From NCBI RefSeq assembly GCF_003751445.1, contig NZ_RJUU01000002.1:434001-498000 (forward strand): DNA of 64,000 nucleotides. Reading direction: 5' to 3'. This document shows, in pieces, positions 33,423 through 41,804 of the stretch (position 1 is its first letter; every line of letters begins with the position of its first letter). The position numbers and the translations under genes are program-made. Source of the stretch: Streptomyces sp. 840.1. Lineage in GTDB: Bacteria > Actinomycetota > Actinomycetes > Streptomycetales > Streptomycetaceae. The notes beneath the pieces are model-generated. The model saw only the letters and a list, made by a program, of their open reading frames with translations. It was not told the origin of the DNA and did no database searches.

Positions 33423-34679
33423 TCACTGCGCCGGGACCGTCTGGACGGTGCCGGTGTGCCGGGCGCGTTCGGCGGCGAACGCCGCGAGGTGGCTGCCGAG
33501 CGAGGTGGCGGGACCGGAGCGCACGGCCCCCGGGTCGCCGGTGGCGACGGCGGTGACGAACGCCTCGACGAGTGCGGCGTCCCCGCCGCCGTGCCCGTCG
33601 GCCGCGTTCGAACCGGACGCGCCGAGTTCGTGGACGGTGGACTCGCCGGTCCGGAAGTCCTGCACCGTGACCCGCTCACCGTCACCGATGAGCCAGCCGT
33701 GCGAGCCGAAGATCCGGGTCTGGCGATGGGTCTGCTCGGTGAACGCGACCATCTGGAAGGTCGCGGTCACCCCGTCCGTCAGCTGCATGGCGAGGACCTG
33801 GTGGTCCACCACGTCGTTGTCGCTCCGGTAGGCGCAGACCCCGTACGGGCCCTCGCGCAGCGCCTGCACGAGACCGGCCTCGTCGGTCGCCCCGGTGACA
33901 TGGGTGACCGGCCAGACCGCGCCCTTCTCGCGCAGCGTCGGCATGTACAGCTTCAGCGCGCTGTACGGGCAGTCCGCCTCGACCGCGCAGTCCAGGCAGC
34001 GCTCGGCGGACCCGGCCGGGGCGTTCTCGGGCCGGAAGTGCTTCAGCCCGCCGAAGCCGGTGACCTGCTCGATCCGGCCGCCCATGACGTACGTGATCCA
34101 GTCCAGGTCGTGGCAGGACTTGGCCAGCAGCATCGGGGAGGAGTCCTTCTCGCTGCGCCAGGGGCCGCGTACGTAACTGTGCGCGTAGTGCCACCAGCCG
34201 ACCGGCTCCAGATGGTCGAGGGAGACCAGCTGACCGAGCACACCGGAGTCCACCACCTCTTTCACCAGGTCGGTGTACGGCGTGTACCGCATGACGTGGC
34301 AGACGGCGAACAGCACCCCGGCCCGCTCCACCCCCTCGACGATCCGCCGGGTCTCCTCCTCGGTCGGGGCGAGCGGCTTCTCCGCGAGGATCGCGTAACC
34401 GGCCCCGGCCAGGGCCAGCACCGGCTCGACGTGGAAGCGGTCCTGGGTGGCGACGATGACGGCGTCCGCGATGCGGTTCTCCACGAGCGGCCGCCAGTCG
34501 TCGAACTCGACGGGCGCGCCGGCCGCCGCCCGCGCCGCGGGGCGCGGATCGGCGACGGCGACGAGTTCGGCGCGCTCGGGGTGCGCCTTGATCCACTCGG
34601 CGTACGTCAGACCGCGGTTGCCGGCGCCGACGAGTGCGACGCGTACGGGCCTGCCGGTGATCGGGGTATGCGTGGACAC
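33423..34679 (-). CDS. Gfo/Idh/MocA-family oxidoreductase
   Basis: A 418-aa NAD(P)-dependent sugar oxidoreductase. The Rossmann loop is VALVGAGNRGLTYAEW and the EKP motif lies in AILAEKPLAPTEEE. A His/Asp pair occurs in SCHDLDWITYVMGGR. The middle has a cysteine-rich insert, CLDCAVEADCPYSALKLY, seen in a subset of this family and possibly metal-binding. It likely oxidises a sugar hydroxyl or handles a uronate. GTG start at 34679; upstream frames run into the beta-helix gene. Fourth from the promoter-distal binding-protein genes, it sits directly after the beta-helix gene. Confidence 0.88.
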   Translation of the reverse strand: MSTHTPITGRPVRVALVGAGNRGLTYAEWIKAHPERAELVAVADPRPAARAAAGAPVEFDDWRPLVENRIADAVIVATQDRFHVEPVLALAGAGYAILAEKPLAPTEEETRRIVEGVERAGVLFAVCHVMRYTPYTDLVKEVVDSGVLGQLVSLDHLEPVGWWHYAHSYVRGPWRSEKDSSPMLLAKSCHDLDWITYVMGGRIEQVTGFGGLKHFRPENAPAGSAERCLDCAVEADCPYSALKLYMPTLREKGAVWPVTHVTGATDEAGLVQALREGPYGVCAYRSDNDVVDHQVLAMQLTDGVTATFQMVAFTEQTHRQTRIFGSHGWLIGDGERVTVQDFRTGESTVHELGASGSNAADGHGGGDAALVEAFVTAVATGDPGAVRSGPATSLGSHLAAFAAERARHTGTVQTVPAQ

Positions 34680-34720
34680 GGGGAATCCCTGGTGCTCGAT
34701 GGGCGCGGGGGCCCAGGTGG

Positions 34721-36868
34721 TCAGAAGCGCAGCGTGGCCGCGGTGTGGGCTACGCGGTCGCCCTCGTCCGGGAGCGCGGTGCGCTCGGTGCCGTCCTCGA
34801 CGCAGCCGGTGTGCAGCAGATGGCTGGAGCCGCCGAACGCCGCCGGCCGCAGTTCGAGCCGGCCCCCGGTGAAGGTGGAGCCGGTCGCCCGGTAGCGGTT
34901 GGTGCCTTCGGTGAGCAGCACATGGGCGGTGCCCCCGGGCGCGGCCGAGTCGAGGCCGCTGAGCTGCCAGTCGACGGTCCGGCCGGCTCCGGTACGGGCG
35001 AGCAGGGCGCCGTCCTTGTTGGTGCCGGAAAGGCGTGTGCCGTCGATGCGCAGCCGCTGGTCCCCGGCCGAGGTCAGCTTGAGCCCGGTGTCGCGGAGTT
35101 CGCCGCCCAGGACGCTGACGTCGGAGTGGGCGAGCGAGACCGGGGCGGTGTCCTTCGAGCCGGTCAGCGTGCACTGGTCGAGGGTGAGCGGCCCGGTGCC
35201 GTTGAACACCGCGCCGTCGACGCCCTTCAGCGTGGTGCGCTGGAGGGTGAGCGGGGCGCTGACGCCCGCCTGGGTGATCTCCGCGCCCGCCGCGAAGGCG
35301 AAGGCGGAGTCGGCGATCACGTTGGGGCGGGCGGACAGGTCGGAGGCCCGGGAGACGATCAGCGGACCCGTCGCCGTACAGCCCCGCATCTGCACGCCGT
35401 CCGCGTTGACCCAGAGCATTCCGGAGCCGTCCAGGGACTTCTTGCCGATGACCAGGACGTCCTCGAGCGTCAGATCGGTGATCTTGACGCGGGCCACGAA
35501 CCAGGAGCAGGCGTGCCGGCGCACGGTGATCCGCTTGGCCCGGCCGCCCCAGGGCGTACCCGAGTTGGCGAAGGTCATCAGGCCGGAGTTGCCGGTGTAC
35601 GTGAGGTCGTGCTCGAACTGGCCGTGGGTGACGAACGGGCCCTCGTCGTCGCCGTCGCCGTGGCAGTTGGTGACGTAGCAGTAGGCCGAGGCCGTGAAGT
35701 CGTTGAGGTGGCGGGCGTTGGAGGTGTGACAGTCCTCCACGTGCCCGTAGAGGCAGTAGATCTGCTGGGTGAGGTAGCCCGCACCGCCGTAGGTGACGGA
35801 CTTCGGGTTGGTCAGCGAGCACTGTTCGGTGCGGTAGTACGTGCACCAGCGGCGCATCACCACCGGCCAGAAGGTGCCGATGGCCTCGATGCCGGAGACG
35901 TCGCAGCGCACCGCGTACTCGTAGGCGACCGGGTGCGAGCCGGTCATCTCGTCCTCGCCCCAGCCCTCGAAGACCATGTTGCGCACATGGGCGCGGTCGA
36001 CGGGCTCGATCCGGGTCCAGGTCAGGGTGCGCCCCGCGGCCAGGTCCCAGCCGATCTGGTAGTTGACCCGGATGTGCGTGGCGTCGACGACACCGGTGAC
36101 CTGGACGAGTCGCTGGATCTCCTTCTCGTACTGCCCCGACAGGGCGTTGATCTCCACCGCCCACCACTGGCCGACCGCGAACTCGGAGGAGTCCCCGACC
36201 TCGAAGAGGTCCGAGAGGTCCGGCATCGCCGCGCTCAGCGTGTGTTTGACGGTGGTGTCGGTGACGGTGCCGCGGAAGGAGAGGACGGCGCCGAAGGGGT
36301 TGTCGTGGGTGTTCTTCTCGATGCCGGTGGTGGTGATGTGGTGGCCGCCGAAGTCGAGTTCGATGTTCGAGCGGTCGAAGAGGTGGCGTCGGGTGAACAG
36401 GAGGTCGGTGTGGGCTTCGATGCGGTGGACGCTTGTGTCGTTGACCATGGCGTCGAGTGCGGCGTCGGCGGGGGTCTTGGCGTCGAGGTGGCCGAAGGTG
36501 CGGAAGTCGAGCGTTCCGGTGTGGAGCTGGTGCCAGCGTCCGGTCTTCGCCGTGGTGGGGGCGATGACGGTGCCGCCGTTGTGCGCGGCGGTGGACTTCT
36601 TGTGCCAGCGCAGGGCCATGGCGCCGCCGTCGCCGGGGGCGTGGTAGCCGGCCAGCAGGATCTGGGTGCCGTCGGTGAGCGGCCCGGTGTTCAGGGCCCG
36701 CAGCGCGGCGACCGTGTCCAGGTTCAGGACGTCACCGGTGCGGGCGGGGGCGGCCTGCGCGGAACCGGCGGCCATGGCCGAACCGGCCATGACCAGACCG
36801 GCGAGACCCGAAACCCGCAGCACGTTGCGACGGGACGAGGCAGAGGTGGAGTGGTGCGGAACGCTCAT
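34721..36868 (-). CDS. Tat-secreted right-handed beta-helix protein A (possible polysaccharide lyase)
   Basis: A 715-aa secreted protein and first gene of the minus-strand run. A twin-arginine signal (SRRNVLRVSGLAGLVMAG..) ends near AQA-AP, and no lipobox is present. A pectate-lyase-like N-terminal segment (TFGHLDAKTPADAALDAMV, IELDFGGHHITTTGIE) precedes many short parallel beta-helix coils, for example HVRNMVFEGW, DVSGIEAIGTFWPVVMR and LTLDQCTLTGSKD. The fold suits polysaccharide lyases and hydrolases; no catalytic residues can be assigned. Paralogue of the protein at 42720-44855, and 447 bp of the two genes are identical. The ATG at 36868 follows GGAAGG; a longer frame to 36970 lacks a signal-like start. 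Confidence 0.85.
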   Translation of the reverse strand: MSVPHHSTSASSRRNVLRVSGLAGLVMAGSAMAAGSAQAAPARTGDVLNLDTVAALRALNTGPLTDGTQILLAGYHAPGDGGAMALRWHKKSTAAHNGGTVIAPTTAKTGRWHQLHTGTLDFRTFGHLDAKTPADAALDAMVNDTSVHRIEAHTDLLFTRRHLFDRSNIELDFGGHHITTTGIEKNTHDNPFGAVLSFRGTVTDTTVKHTLSAAMPDLSDLFEVGDSSEFAVGQWWAVEINALSGQYEKEIQRLVQVTGVVDATHIRVNYQIGWDLAAGRTLTWTRIEPVDRAHVRNMVFEGWGEDEMTGSHPVAYEYAVRCDVSGIEAIGTFWPVVMRRWCTYYRTEQCSLTNPKSVTYGGAGYLTQQIYCLYGHVEDCHTSNARHLNDFTASAYCYVTNCHGDGDDEGPFVTHGQFEHDLTYTGNSGLMTFANSGTPWGGRAKRITVRRHACSWFVARVKITDLTLEDVLVIGKKSLDGSGMLWVNADGVQMRGCTATGPLIVSRASDLSARPNVIADSAFAFAAGAEITQAGVSAPLTLQRTTLKGVDGAVFNGTGPLTLDQCTLTGSKDTAPVSLAHSDVSVLGGELRDTGLKLTSAGDQRLRIDGTRLSGTNKDGALLARTGAGRTVDWQLSGLDSAAPGGTAHVLLTEGTNRYRATGSTFTGGRLELRPAAFGGSSHLLHTGCVEDGTERTALPDEGDRVAHTAATLRF
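36237..36683. repeat. 447-bp perfect inverted repeat, left copy
   Basis: Identical base for base, in inverted orientation, to 42890-43336. Both copies lie inside the N-terminal coding parts of the two beta-helix genes. Beyond the block, identity continues with few mismatches towards the starts (to about 36830 and 42740) and stops abruptly at the other side. Confidence 0.95.
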
Positions 36869-37050
36869 GCGGACTTCGCCTTCCAAGAAGCGCGACAAGT
36901 GAGGGAGCGTTCCTGCGGTGGACTGCCATGAGGCGGATGGCTGAAAAGGGTCCGGCCGTCGGATGTTCACGACGCGGTGGGCAGGCGTCGGAATCGGACC
37001 GGGAGGGGTAAATCGCCGGTGACGGGTGAGCGCCTCCGGGGTTGGCAGGG

Positions 37051-37080
37051 AACCTACGGCGGGTTGTGCCGATCGGTCAA
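37051..37080 (-). promoter_or_regulatory. Putative promoter of the beta-helix A / ABC run
   Basis: On the minus strand TTGACC (37080-37075) is followed by an 18-bp spacer and TAGGTT (37056-37051), a HrdB-like pair. The -35 overlaps the iclR stop codon. Predicted transcription start is about 175 bp upstream of the beta-helix ATG. A short GGTT-N7-AACC dyad overlaps the -10 (37040-37054). Confidence 0.45.
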
Positions 37081-37934
37081 GACCTGATTTCGTCGGAATC
37101 TGAGGCAGCGGTGTCCGAAGTGTCGGTCTCCGGGTCGTCCACCCAGCCCAGCGAGACGCTGATCCGGCGGGCCGAGTCCCGTACCTGGCCGCCCAGTTCC
37201 TGGTAGCGCCAGGCCGGCAGGCCGGTCTTGAGGCCGGTGATGGAGACGGCCCCGGCGCACACCGAACGGTCGTCGAAGACCGGGGCGCCGATGCAGATGA
37301 TGCCCTCGGCGTCCTCCTCGTCGTCCAGGGCGTAGCCGACCCTGGCGATGTCGCGGAGGTGGGACATGAAGGTCGCCGGGTCGGTGATCGTGCGCGACGT
37401 GCGCCGGGGCAGCCCGAACCGCTCGACGATCGAGGCGGCCTCGGCCGCCGGCACCGCCGAGAGCAGCGCCTTGCCCAGGCCCGTGCAGTGCGGCAGCTCG
37501 CGCTGGCCCATCCGCAGATCGAGCCGGACGCGCTGGTCGAGCTCGACCTGGTCGACCACGACCGCGTGGCCGTCCTCGGGCACGGCGAGCCTGGAGGCCA
37601 TGCCGGTGGTGCGGGTGAGTTCGCGCAGGACGGGGTGGGCGACCCCGCGCAGCGAGACCTGGGACCTGGCCCGGTCCCCGAGCCTGGCCAGGCTCATGCC
37701 AAGCCGGTAGCGGCGGTTCATGCCCTCGCCGTCGTCCGAGACGAGGCCGTAGGCGCGCAGGGTCTGGAGCATGCCGAACGCGGCGCTCTTGGAGATGGAG
37801 CAGACCTGGCCGACCTCGGTGACGCTCAGGCCGTTGCCCTGGGAGGGGGCGGCGAGAGCTTCGAGGATGTCGGCTGCCCTGGCCACGCTCTTGACCCAGT
37901 ATTTCGGTTCCTCAGGGGCAGCACTGTTCGTCAT
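37077..37934 (-). CDS. IclR-family transcriptional regulator
   Basis: A 285-aa regulator: an N-terminal winged HTH (SVARAADILEALAAP.. LSVTEVGQVCSISKSAAFGMLQTLRAYGLV) and an IclR effector domain (HCTGLGKALLSAVP, GYALDDEEDAEGIICIGAPVFD). IclR effectors are small acids such as 2-keto-3-deoxygluconate or muconate. It is transcribed away from the aminotransferase operon. A 21-bp dyad overlaps its own start codon and a same-pattern dyad lies at the divergent promoter, indicating autoregulation and control of the locus. No Shine-Dalgarno precedes the ATG; with a -10-like TACGCT (37948-37943) the mRNA may be leaderless. Confidence 0.9.
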   Translation of the reverse strand: MTNSAAPEEPKYWVKSVARAADILEALAAPSQGNGLSVTEVGQVCSISKSAAFGMLQTLRAYGLVSDDGEGMNRRYRLGMSLARLGDRARSQVSLRGVAHPVLRELTRTTGMASRLAVPEDGHAVVVDQVELDQRVRLDLRMGQRELPHCTGLGKALLSAVPAAEAASIVERFGLPRRTSRTITDPATFMSHLRDIARVGYALDDEEDAEGIICIGAPVFDDRSVCAGAVSITGLKTGLPAWRYQELGGQVRDSARRISVSLGWVDDPETDTSDTAASDSDEIRS

Positions 37935-37944
37935 AGCAGAACAG
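37924..37944. promoter_or_regulatory. IclR operator 1 (CTGTTC-N9-GAACAG)
   Basis: Perfect 6-bp inverted repeat with a 9-bp spacer covering the iclR start codon (ATG at 37934-37932). The identical architecture and half-sites occur at 38061-38081. Confidence 0.7.
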
Positions 37945-38024
37945 CGTAGTGCCTATGGGGTGCCTGGATGTACGTGAGAGCCAAGAAAACCTGGAAATCG
38001 GGGCTCTGTGTGGCTGGAAGGGGG

Positions 38025-38053
38025 TTGACCGGTTTCGGAGGCGGACGTAATAT
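38025..38053 (+). promoter_or_regulatory. Promoter of the aminotransferase-enolase run
   Basis: TTGACC, a 17-bp spacer and TAATAT: the most canonical promoter in the window. The predicted start point is near 38060, directly before operator 2. Confidence 0.7.
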
Positions 38054-38060
38054 CCAGGCA

Positions 38061-38088
38061 CTGTTCGGCTCTACAGAACAGTGTTCTG
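38061..38088. promoter_or_regulatory. IclR operator 2, compound site
   Basis: CTGTTC-N9-GAACAG at 38061-38081 overlaps a second perfect dyad CAGAACA-G-TGTTCTG at 38074-38088, giving three half-sites. It starts at about +1 of the canonical promoter, where a bound repressor would block initiation or escape. Confidence 0.7.
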
Positions 38089-38222
38089 AAAAAGCGAAAC
38101 GCAGTACCGAGCACCACGGATCACCTCTTCCTGCGGCGACTGCCGGGCGGATGGCGCCAGGGACTCACGGGCCGGGCAGGGCCCGCGAAAACCGACGACT
38201 CTCGACGCAAGGAGCAAGCACC

Positions 38223-39593
38223 ATGAGTTCAGGCCCGGTAGGCAACCAATCCGGAGCCCGACTCGCCGAACGCGCCCGCCAGGTCGTACCCGGCGGCGTG
38301 AACAGCGGTCAGCGCAGCGTTCCCGGACTGACCGACCTGGTCGTCACCGGGACCGACGGCGCACGGTTCCGTACCGCCGACGGACGCGAGTACACCGACT
38401 TCCACTCGGCGTTCGGCCCGCCGCTGCTCGGCCACAACGACCCCGACGTGGCCCGCGCGACCGCCCAGGCCGGCGCCACCCTCGGCCACATGGGCGTCGG
38501 CGTCACCGAGGGCGAGGTCCTCCTCGCCGAGCAGCTCACCGAGCTGATCCCCTCGATCGAGAAGGTGCTGCTCACCAGCACCGGCAGCGAGGCCACGTTC
38601 CACGCGCTGCGGGTCTCCCGCGCCGCCACCGGCCGCCGCCTCGTCGTCAAGTTCCAGGGCTGCTACCACGGCTGGCACGACTCGGTCAGCCTCAACGTCA
38701 TCTCCGCGCCCGAGAAGGTCGGCGGCCACGACCCGATCTCCACCGGCATCCTGCCCGAGGTCCTCGACGCCACCCTCGTCCTGCCGTTCAACGACAGCGA
38801 GGCCGTGCGGGCCGCCTTCGCCGACCACGGCTCCGACATCGCCGCCGTCATCGTCGAGCCCGTCCCGCACAACGTCGGCGCGCTCCTGCCGTACCAGGAG
38901 TTCCTGACCACGCTGCGCGAGGAGACCACGAAGGCCGGCAGCGTCCTGATCTTCGACGAGGTCATCACCGGATTCCGCCACAGCCTCGGCGGCTGGCAGC
39001 AGATCTCCGGCGTCACCCCCGACCTCACCACCCTCGGCAAGGCCATCGCCAACGGCGCCCCCGTCGGCGCGATCGGCGGCCGCGCCGACCTGATGGACCT
39101 CTTCTCCACCCGCCCCGGCGCCCCGGCCTTCTTCGCCGGTACGTACAACGGCCACCCCTCCGTCGTCGCCGCCGCCCTCGCCACGCTGCGCAAGCTGCGC
39201 GAGGAACCGGTCCACGACCACGTCTTCCGGCTCGGCGGCCGCGTCCGCACCGAACTGGCCGCACTGTACGAGCGGCTCGGCGTCCCCGCCGTCGTCACCG
39301 GCTACGGCTCCGTCTTCGTCAGCTACTTCATGCCGGGCGAGGCCCCCCGCACCTACGCGGACCTGCTGGCCAACGACGCCTCGCTGTTCGTCGGCTACCG
39401 CCGCAAGCTCCTGGAGCACGGCCTGTTCGAGCTGCCGCTCAACCTCAAGCGCAGCCACATCAGCTACGCGCACAGCGACGCCGACGTGGACCGTCTCATC
39501 GAGGGCACCGAGGCCGCGGTCAAGGCCGTCCTGGCCGACGGCGGCGCCCGCGACCTGGAGAACACCTCGACCATGGGCGGAGCGAACCGCTGA
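38223..39593 (+). CDS. Class III PLP aminotransferase, glutamate-1-semialdehyde aminomutase-like
   Basis: A 456-aa fold-type I PLP enzyme. The family start ERARQVVPGGVNSGQR is followed by the PLP phosphate loop STGSEATFHALR, FQGCYHGWHD, the Asp in VLIFDEVITGFRH and the Schiff-base Lys in TTLGKAIANGAPVGAIGG. A true hemL sits with heme genes; here it heads a catabolic operon, so it probably transaminates or moves an amino group on a sugar-derived aldehyde. AAGGAG precedes the ATG; the long upstream frame runs through the operator region and is not used. Its stop overlaps the next gene start (TGATG). Confidence 0.88.
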   Translation: MSSGPVGNQSGARLAERARQVVPGGVNSGQRSVPGLTDLVVTGTDGARFRTADGREYTDFHSAFGPPLLGHNDPDVARATAQAGATLGHMGVGVTEGEVLLAEQLTELIPSIEKVLLTSTGSEATFHALRVSRAATGRRLVVKFQGCYHGWHDSVSLNVISAPEKVGGHDPISTGILPEVLDATLVLPFNDSEAVRAAFADHGSDIAAVIVEPVPHNVGALLPYQEFLTTLREETTKAGSVLIFDEVITGFRHSLGGWQQISGVTPDLTTLGKAIANGAPVGAIGGRADLMDLFSTRPGAPAFFAGTYNGHPSVVAAALATLRKLREEPVHDHVFRLGGRVRTELAALYERLGVPAVVTGYGSVFVSYFMPGEAPRTYADLLANDASLFVGYRRKLLEHGLFELPLNLKRSHISYAHSDADVDRLIEGTEAAVKAVLADGGARDLENTSTMGGANR

Positions 39594-40780
39594 TGCTGAC
39601 CGTCAACCGCACCCGCCCCGCCGGCCCCGCCGGACGGATCACCCGCGTCGAGACCCTGATGCTCGGCACCTCCTGGCGCGACTTCGGCTACGTCCGGGTC
39701 CACACCGACGAGGGCCTGAGCGGCATCGGGGAGATCACCCACCCCTACCGCGTCGCCGAGGTCTGCGCGCTCACCGAGGCCATCGCGGGCCGGCACCTGA
39801 TCGGCGCCGACCCCTTCGACGTCGAGGAGCTCTGGCTCCGCGTCTACCAGGGCGACTTCCTGCGCGGCGGCGACATGGGCGGCGTCGCCCTGTCCGGCCT
39901 GGACCAGGCGATGTACGACCTGATGGGCAAGGCGCTCGGCGTCCCCGCCTACCGGCTGACCGGCGGCGCCTGCCGCGACGACGTACGCGTCTACGCCAAC
40001 GGCTGGTACACCGGCGAACGTGAGCCCGAGACCTTCGCGGCCAAGGCGAAGGAGACCGTGGCGAAGGGCTTCACCGCCCTCAAGTTCGACCCCTTCGGCC
40101 CCGGCCTGCACGAGCTGGAGCGCGCCGAACTGCGCCGCTCCATCGATCTGGTCGCCGCCGTCCGCGAGGCCATCGGACCGGACATCGACCTCTTCATCGA
40201 GGGCCACGCCCGGTTCGCCATGCCGACCGCCGCCCGCCTCGTGCGGGAGCTGGAGCCCTTCGACATCGGCTGGTTCGAGGAGCCGATGCCCTGGACCCAC
40301 ATCGAGCGGTACGCGGAGCTGCGGCAGCGCGCGGCCTTCCCGATCTCCGGCGGCGAGCACTTCCACAACCGCTACGAGTACAAGCAGCTGTTCGCGACGA
40401 ACGCCGTCGACATCATCCAGCCCGACCTGTCCATGGCCGGCGGCTTCACCGAGGTCAGGAAGATCGCCGCGATCGCCGACACGCACGGCATGCTGGTGGC
40501 CCCGCACAACTCCAACTCCCCGCTCTGCACCACCGTCTCGGTGCACGCGGCGCTCGGAATCCCCAACTTCAAGATCCTCGAAACCTTCGACGGGCTCCTG
40601 GAGCCGTTCGTCTTCGACGCGCTCAAGGGCACCCTCCCGATGGAGGGCGGCCGCATCGGGCTGCCCACCGCCCCCGGGCTCGGCGTCGAACTCGTCGACG
40701 AGGTCTTCGAGGAACACCCGCCCAGCCACCGCTTCTGGAACATGTTCGCGGACGGCTGGGAGAAGCGGAACCGCACATGA
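39593..40780 (+). CDS. Enolase-superfamily sugar acid dehydratase (mandelate racemase/galactonate dehydratase type)
   Basis: A 395-aa protein with capping domain then TIM barrel. Putative metal and catalytic positions are DLFIEGHAR, WFEEPMPW, SGGEHFHNRYEYK and the acid/base His in LVAPHNSNSPLC. The pattern resembles D-galactonate-type dehydratases, which remove water from an aldonate to give a 2-keto-3-deoxy acid. An amide-bond or lactone reaction cannot be excluded. Start ATG overlaps the aminotransferase stop; its own stop overlaps the next gene (ATGA), so the three are coupled. Confidence 0.87.
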   Translation: MLTVNRTRPAGPAGRITRVETLMLGTSWRDFGYVRVHTDEGLSGIGEITHPYRVAEVCALTEAIAGRHLIGADPFDVEELWLRVYQGDFLRGGDMGGVALSGLDQAMYDLMGKALGVPAYRLTGGACRDDVRVYANGWYTGEREPETFAAKAKETVAKGFTALKFDPFGPGLHELERAELRRSIDLVAAVREAIGPDIDLFIEGHARFAMPTAARLVRELEPFDIGWFEEPMPWTHIERYAELRQRAAFPISGGEHFHNRYEYKQLFATNAVDIIQPDLSMAGGFTEVRKIAAIADTHGMLVAPHNSNSPLCTTVSVHAALGIPNFKILETFDGLLEPFVFDALKGTLPMEGGRIGLPTAPGLGVELVDEVFEEHPPSHRFWNMFADGWEKRNRT

Positions 40781-41622
40781 TCACCGACGTCCACTCCCAT
40801 CTCTTCCGGCACAGCCACGACTTCACCGACCCGTTCAGGTCCGACTCCGCCCGCGCCCACGCGGGCGAGGTCGACCTCACCGTGAAGTGGGAGGAGTACG
40901 CCGCCACCGCGCCCGACTCCACCCGCACGATCGTCGTCGGCGGCAAGGCCAGGCGCAGCGGCCTCTGGGTCGACGACGCCGCCGTGGCCGCGTACGTCGG
41001 CAAGCAGCCCGACCGGCTGATCGGCTACCTGGCGCTCGACCCCACCCAGCCCGGCTGGCAGGAGGAACTGCGCTACGGCCACCAGGAGCTCGGCCTGCGC
41101 GGCATCAAACTGATGCCGATGTACGCGGGCTTCGACCCGGCCGCCGAGGAGTACGACGAGCTGTACACCTACGCCGAACGGCACGGGCTGCCGCTCCTGG
41201 TGCACACCGGCACGACCTTCGTCTCCAGTGCGCCGCTGGAGTGGGCGATGCCCCGCCACCTGGACGCGGTCGCCATCCGCCACCCCGAGCTGCGGATGGT
41301 GCTGGCCCACCTCGGCCACCCCTTCGAGGGCGAGTGCATCGCGGTCATCCGCAAGCACCCGCACGTCTACGCCGACCTCAGCGCCCTGCACTACCGGCCC
41401 TTCCAGCTCTGGCACAGCCTGCGGCTGGTCCAGGACTACGGGGTGTTCCACAAGGTGCTCTTCGGCAGCGACTACCCGTTCACGACGGTCGACGACTCGG
41501 TGAAGGGGCTGCGGGAGATCGCCCGCATCCCCGGCATCCCCGGGCTGCCGCCGCTGGACGCGGACGCGATCGAGGAGATCATCCACCGGCCCTCGCTCGA
41601 TCTGCTGGGCCTGAACGGCTGA
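40777..41622 (+). CDS. Amidohydrolase-2 family TIM-barrel hydrolase
   Basis: A 281-aa metal-dependent hydrolase of the ACMSD/amidohydrolase-2 group. The metal site is DVHSHLF, LLVHTGTT, MVLAHLGHPFEGE and GSDYPFTTVDD in order. The family includes lactonases (for example of sugar lactones) and decarboxylases. In this operon a lactonase or deacylase step before or after the dehydratase is plausible. It is coupled to the dehydratase by a 4-nt overlap. A 182-bp gap with a hairpin follows. Confidence 0.85.
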   Translation: MITDVHSHLFRHSHDFTDPFRSDSARAHAGEVDLTVKWEEYAATAPDSTRTIVVGGKARRSGLWVDDAAVAAYVGKQPDRLIGYLALDPTQPGWQEELRYGHQELGLRGIKLMPMYAGFDPAAEEYDELYTYAERHGLPLLVHTGTTFVSSAPLEWAMPRHLDAVAIRHPELRMVLAHLGHPFEGECIAVIRKHPHVYADLSALHYRPFQLWHSLRLVQDYGVFHKVLFGSDYPFTTVDDSVKGLREIARIPGIPGLPPLDADAIEEIIHRPSLDLLGLNG

Positions 41623-41695
41623 CCCGCCGTTCCCCCGAACTGCCGGTACGGCGCCCCGGTTCATCCCCCTGTCCGGGGGCGCCGGCCGGCAGCAG

Positions 41696-41736
41696 GGCCG
41701 CCGCGCATCACCCATGTGTCCCCTCGCGCGGCGGCC
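41696..41736 (+). terminator. Hairpin between amidohydrolase and SDR genes
   Basis: An 11-bp perfect stem (GGCCGCCGCGC and complement) with a 19-nt loop. A smaller CCCCC/GGGGG hairpin precedes it near 41665-41680. It may partly terminate or process the operon mRNA before the SDR gene. Confidence 0.45.
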
Positions 41737-41804
41737 CGACCCCGACCGGAGGCAGGGCCGGGCAGGCCCTGTTCCGTATCTCTCCGCCTGGAGGAGTTCC
41801 CGCC

